From Tieghemostelium lacteum (Eukaryota; Evosea; Eumycetozoa; Dictyosteliales; Raperosteliaceae), in assembly GCA_001606155.1 (NCBI GenBank), contig LODT01000029.1, positions 248,001 through 312,000 of the forward strand: DNA of 64,000 nt, read 5' to 3'. The notes beneath the pieces are model-generated. The model searched no databases, had not been told where the DNA came from, and saw nothing but the letters and a program-made list of their open reading frames with translations. The position numbers and the translations under genes are program-made. Positions 26,801 to 32,800 of this stretch are shown here, piece by piece. The first letter of the stretch is position 1; every line of letters starts with the position of its first letter.

Positions 26801-29800
26801 CTTTGATTCGTTTCCCAAAGGTGAAAGTTTGTATCCATTTGGTACAATAACTTTAATACAATAGGATCCTGGTATAATGTTGTCAAATATATAGAGTCCA
26901 TTTTCACCTGAATTGATAATTTCAGGATGGCTGTGAATCTCATTTGTAAGGTCAAAAATTTGTAGTTCAACATTTGGTAGACCATATTCTTTGTCCTTAC
27001 CATCATGTTGGAATATAGAATCACCATTGGTATCAATCCACACTTTAGATCCGAGGGTGTAAATTGGAACTAGACCAAAGTTTACATTAGTGTTGTTGGT
27101 TATAAGATTTATACAGTACTGTGATAGTGACTCTTGAATTATATAAAATTGGTATTGATTCAATGAATTAAAAATAGATGATCCATTTTTACCACTGACG
27201 ACAAAATGTTTTGGAATGTCAATTTCTAGACAATATTTGCCAGGTTTAAGATTTTCGAAATTAAAAATACCATTGAAATCAGATGTTTTAGTGGAAATTG
27301 TTGAGTTTGATGATAAATCTACTCGAATTAAAGTTATAGGAACACCACTAAGACCAATATCTCTGGTTGGATCTCTAATACCATCGGCATTGATATCAAC
27401 CCAGATCATTTCACCAATTGAATATAAAGGAATTAATCCTATATCAAGGTTTGGTCTTGATGAATTTGATTTATGGAAACAATATTGTCCTTTGGAATCA
27501 AAGATAGATTCAGGTGCAATAATATATCCTGATGGGATTTCAACATTGATACAATAATCACCTGGTTGGACATTGGGGAATTCAAATGGATTATTGGTTG
27601 TTGATTCAACTATTTTACCAGTATTCTTATCAGTTAATGTGATATTGGTTGGAATTTGGTTATATGGTTCAGTTTCAGGGTCTCTGATTCCATTTCCATT
27701 CTTATCTGACCAAATTCCACCAGAAAGTGAAGAAATGGGAGTGAGACCAACATTGATATCTAATTGTTCAAAAGGTGATGTTGGATAAATGATATCGAGA
27801 CAATATTCACCTTGAGAATTGAATTTTGATTCATTTCCAAATGATGAAACTTTGTATCCAAGTGGTACAATAACTTGGATACAATAGGATCCTGGAATAA
27901 TGGTATCAAATGAATAGATTCCATTTTCACCACTACTGATGATTTCAGGATGGCTTGATGAATCTTTTGATTTATCAATGAGTTGTAATTCAACATTTGG
28001 TAAACCATATTCATTATCATTTCCATCTTGTTGGAATTTAGAATCACCATTGTTATCAATCCACACTTTAGATCCAAGTGTGTAAATTGGAACTAATCCT
28101 AAATTAACATTATTATTGTTTGAGATGAGATTTAAACAATATTGTGGAATTGATTCATCAAGATTATATAATTGATAATCCATAATACTAAGGATAGCAG
28201 TACTATGTTTATCAGTAACAACAAAATGTTTTGGAATTTCAATTTCTAGACAATATTTGCCAGGTTTTAGATTATCAAAGATATAACTACCATTTACATT
28301 GCTTAATTGATTTGCAATGGTTGAATTTGATGTTGAATCAACTTTAATGAGAGAAATTGAAACACCACTGAGACCAACATCAGTTGAAAGATTTCTTTTT
28401 CCATCAGCATTGATATCAACCCAAATCATTTCACCAATTGAATATAATGGAATGAATCCAATTTCAAAGTTTGGATTTGATGAATTTGATTTGTGAAAAC
28501 AATATTGCCCATTGGAATCAAGGATAGTTTCAGGTGCGATAATATATCCTGATGGAATATCAACTTTTACACAATAATCACCTGGTTGGACATTGGAGAA
28601 TTCAAATGGATTTTTGTTGGTGGTTTCAATGATTGTACCGGAATTCTTATCAGTTAATGTGATATTTGTTGGTATTCCTTCAAATGGTTCAGTTTCAGGA
28701 TCTCTGATTCCATTTCCATTTTTATCTGACCAAATACCACCTGTAATGGATGAAACGGGAATAAGGCCTACATTGATGTCTAATATTTCAAATGGTGATG
28801 TTGGATAGATGATATCGAGACAGTATTCGCCTTGGGAGTTGAATTTTGATTCATTTCCAAATGGTGAGAGTTTGTAACCTAATGGAACTACAATCTTGAA
28901 ACAATAGTCACCAAGTAAAATATTTTTAATTGAATAAACTCCTTGTTCACCAGATTGGTATTTTTCAGTAGTAGTTGGACTCAATTTGTTATAAAATTGT
29001 AATTCAACACCAGGTAAACCATATTCTTTATCATTACCATCTTGTTGGAATTTGGAATCTCCATTGGTATCAATCCAGACTTTTGTACTTATAGAGTAAA
29101 TTGGGATCATTCCAATATTTAGAATATAGTTACGATATAAATCTAAGCAGATGTGTTCATCGTTAGAGTTTAAACTATCGATCAATTTAAAGTGATTAGA
29201 TATTTTTGAGACTACACAATATTTCGAAGGATGGAGTTTTGAGAATTCAATTTTACCATCATTGTCAGTGGAAAGAGATGAGATGAGTTCATTATTGGAG
29301 TCTTTAGTGAGATTAACTGGTAGCTGAGGGAAACCAATATCTACAGATTGGTCATATATACTATTATTATTAACATCAACCCAAACAAAAGTAATCAAGT
29401 GATATAAAGGAACTAGACCAAATGATAGGTTTGGTATATTATTTGGATCAGAAATAGTAAAACAATAGTGACCAGTTGCATTTAGGATAGAGTCAGGTCC
29501 TACAGGTACAACAGAATAGTTTTCAGGAATTTGTACATTAAGACAATAATCACCAACAGGAAAGTTTTTAAATGAAAATGGAATGCTGTCACTAACGGGA
29601 TGGATAATAACAGAGGCATTATTACTATTGGTCAAGGTTATGTTAGATAATAATTTATTTGGCTGTGTATCTGTTGGATCTTTCACACCATTACCATTGT
29701 TATCAATCCATATGTGACCTCTAGTATCAACAGTTGGAATGAACCCTACATTAGATTCCCTAGTTTCACTTTGGAATTTAGAATATTCAATAGTGAAACA

Positions 29801-32800
29801 ATCATAACCAGTGGCATTGAATTTAGAATCTGCTGATTTTGGACTGATGTTATAACCCTTTGGTATATTGATAATGTGTATACAATAGTCACCTGGAATC
29901 ATGTCAGTGAATTCATAAGTTCCATTTTCATTGGTTTCTGTAATGAGAATTTCATTGATTGCCAACTCAATAAGTTCCAATTTGATTTTAGGTAGAACTG
30001 ATTCAGTTTTGTTGTCATATATAGAGTCGAAATTAATGTCAATCCATGATACACCCTTAACTGAATACAATGGAATTAAACCAAGATCTACCTTGTTACT
30101 GTTAGATACAAGGTTCATACAATATTCTGGAAGATCTACAAAAGGTTCAAAAACAGAATCTGGGAAATATTGTCTCTTATTGGTTGTAATAAAGTGTGCA
30201 GGGATTGTAGGTTTAACACAATAGTATCCTGGCTTCAGTTCAACAAATTGATAGAAACCAGTGTCATCAGTTACAGTGTCACCTAGATGAGTATAGTTTT
30301 CACCTTTGAATAATGAAATGGATACATTACCCATACCAACATCGGTAATTGGGTCTCTAGCACCATCAGCATTTACATCAATCCATACCTGGTCACCAAA
30401 GTAATACAGAGGGATGATACCGATATTCAAGTTGGCTACTGAGAGATTAGTTTTATCAAAACAAAATTTACCATCACTGTTTACAACTGAGTCAATACCT
30501 GGTTTAACTAGAGTAAAGTTTTTGGGAGATACAATGGATATACAATATTTTCCAGGAATAATGTTTTCAAAAGTGAATGGATTGGTAGATAGAATTATTG
30601 AGTTGTTTTTAGAATCAGTGAGAATTACAGGAGTTATAACTTCACCAAAATGTTCAGTTTCAGGATCTAGATATCCATTATCATTTTTATCAATCCAGAT
30701 ACCACCAGAAATGGAGTTTACAGGAATTAAACCAACATAGATATTTTGTAAATGTACTGGAGATGAAGGATAACTTATTGTAAAGCAATAATGTCCAGTT
30801 GAATTGAAAACTGATTGATTGGTTTGTGGTGACAATTTGAATCCAGCAGGTACAACAACATGTAGACAATAGTTACCAGGCAGCAAATTAAATATTTGGA
30901 ATTTACCATCATTATCTGTTGATATAAAACCGCTGACATTGTAACTTTCAGCAGAGAATAGTATGGAGACATTTGGAAATGTAACTTCATTTTTATTCAA
31001 TATACTATCATTGTTTGCATCAACCCAAGAAAATCCAGACAATTCATAACTTGGTGACAGACCTAAATCCATATTAGTTACGTTGCTAGCTAATGTGAAA
31101 CAATATTCAGTCTTATGATGACGATCTAAAGACTCGAATATATTGTCATCTGAATCTTCCACAAGTACCAAATCTATAGGTACTTTTGCCCTTAAGCAGT
31201 AATCTCCTCCTTTAATATCCTGGAATTGGTATTGACCTTGTGCATTGGTTTTTGTAGTTTTTGGATGTCCAGGATCCAAAGCATTAATTAAGGTGATATC
31301 AAAGTTCTCTAATGGTTTATCAGCACTATCAAATACTTTATTTCCATTGATATCAACCCAAACTTTATCGCCTATTGAATATAATGGAATAAGACCTAAA
31401 TTGAAATTGTTTTGTACTAGTGGTGTATCAAATGAATTTAGTGTAAAACAGTATTGACCTTGATCATTAAATGGGGAATCTGAGGATTTCTCTACAATGA
31501 TATAGTTTGGAGGTACCAATACCGTTATGCAGTATTTTCCAGGTTGAATTTGGTTAAAGTGATATAGCCCATTTTCATCCGATTGAGTAGTGCCAATTGG
31601 TTTATTAGCCTTTTTGTCAATGAGTGTTAGTGTAATATTAGGTATACCTTGATTTTCAGATGCATCTCTAATTGAATTTGAATTCTTATCTATCCAGATC
31701 AATTGTCCTACACTAAAGAGAGTAGGAATGAAACCTTGATCAATGGATGGATTGTAAAAATCTGAAATTAACCCAGATTCTATGGTATTCCTATTGGTTA
31801 CACTCTGGTCGAGTTGGAAACAATATACACCTGATTTGTCATTAGCTACAGAGGTGCTATTAGATTGAACCTGAGGAGATACAGAATAGTTATAACCAGC
31901 AATTGGTGATATGAAATGAATGCAATAGTATCCAAAAGCAAGGTTACTGAATGAATAGTGACCTTTTTGATCAGATGTAGTTGTTGAAGTTAAATTACTT
32001 AGAATTGAGATATTCTTTTGTAAAGATTCATCAGAAGGTACTGATGATGAAGTTAGACCTACAAAGAATAAGTCAATTTGTACATTAGCAAAAGGAGGTT
32101 CACCACGATCATATACACCATTATGATTACTATCAATCCAAATTTGATCACCAATAGCAAATACCATATCATAAATACCAGCGGAGATGTTCATTAGAGA
32201 TGTTCCATCCACCAATACACTATTATTTGCAAATAGTTGAAGACCATTTACAAATCCATTTTCAGGATTTACTCTAGAATCTTGAGTTTGTTCAGAAAGA
32301 TGATAGTTATTAGGTGTTGTAATTCTAACTGAATATTCACCACCACTAAGGAATTCAAAGTCATATGAACCCTCTTTACTTGAAGTGGTACTCTTCACTA
32401 GAATATCATAACTATTCCATAACTCAATATTTACATTTTCAAATGGTTCTTCACCTTGCTGTTTAATTGAATCTCTATTTCGGTCAAACCATACTAGACC
32501 GTGAATTGAGAATTGTAGTTTCTGCATACCTACATTAAATGTCAAATGTGAGGTATCTTCAGGTACCTGAAGTTTAATCTCACCACGACTGTCAGCTTGA
32601 GAGTCTGGGCCATGTGTATACTGGTATCCAGTTGGTAAATGGAAGATTAGAATATATTGTCCAGGTGGTATATCAGTGAATTCATATGATCCATTGATAT
32701 TACTTTTAAGAGTTTTCAATATCTCATTGCTGTCATGGTGACGGATATCAACAGATATGTCTTTAAGATATCCTTCAGAATCACTGTGTACACCATCACC

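Larger units (their letters stand above)
10990..32170 (-). repeat. Colossin repeat region with one cysteine pair per domain, A-B-C higher-order register
   Basis: Domains 4-66 of the colossin, each about 340 bases. Every one carries a Cys after the PGxY turn (PGDYCIKV type) and a second about 20-45 residues later (GQYCFHK or GEYCL type). From domain 8 to domain 62 the opening motif cycles strictly: A (SGGIWSDKNGNGIRDPETEP), B (VWVDINADG) and C (VWIDTNGDSKFQ, then EYGLPGVELQF). This gives 18 full triads plus one extra A. Domains 5-7 fit the cycle loosely. Confidence 0.85.

Noticed and set aside
6114-31457. Dozens of short plus-strand open frames inside the colossin gene (for example 15474-15668, 18474-18686, 28593-28808)
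   Set aside because: They recur with the domain period because they are antisense shadows of the repeats; codon pattern and domain homology support only the minus-strand frame.
10990-32170. Regularly spaced repeats that could suggest an array such as CRISPR or satellite DNA
   Set aside because: Period about 340 bases, diverged at synonymous sites, and in one intact protein frame; these are coding domain repeats.
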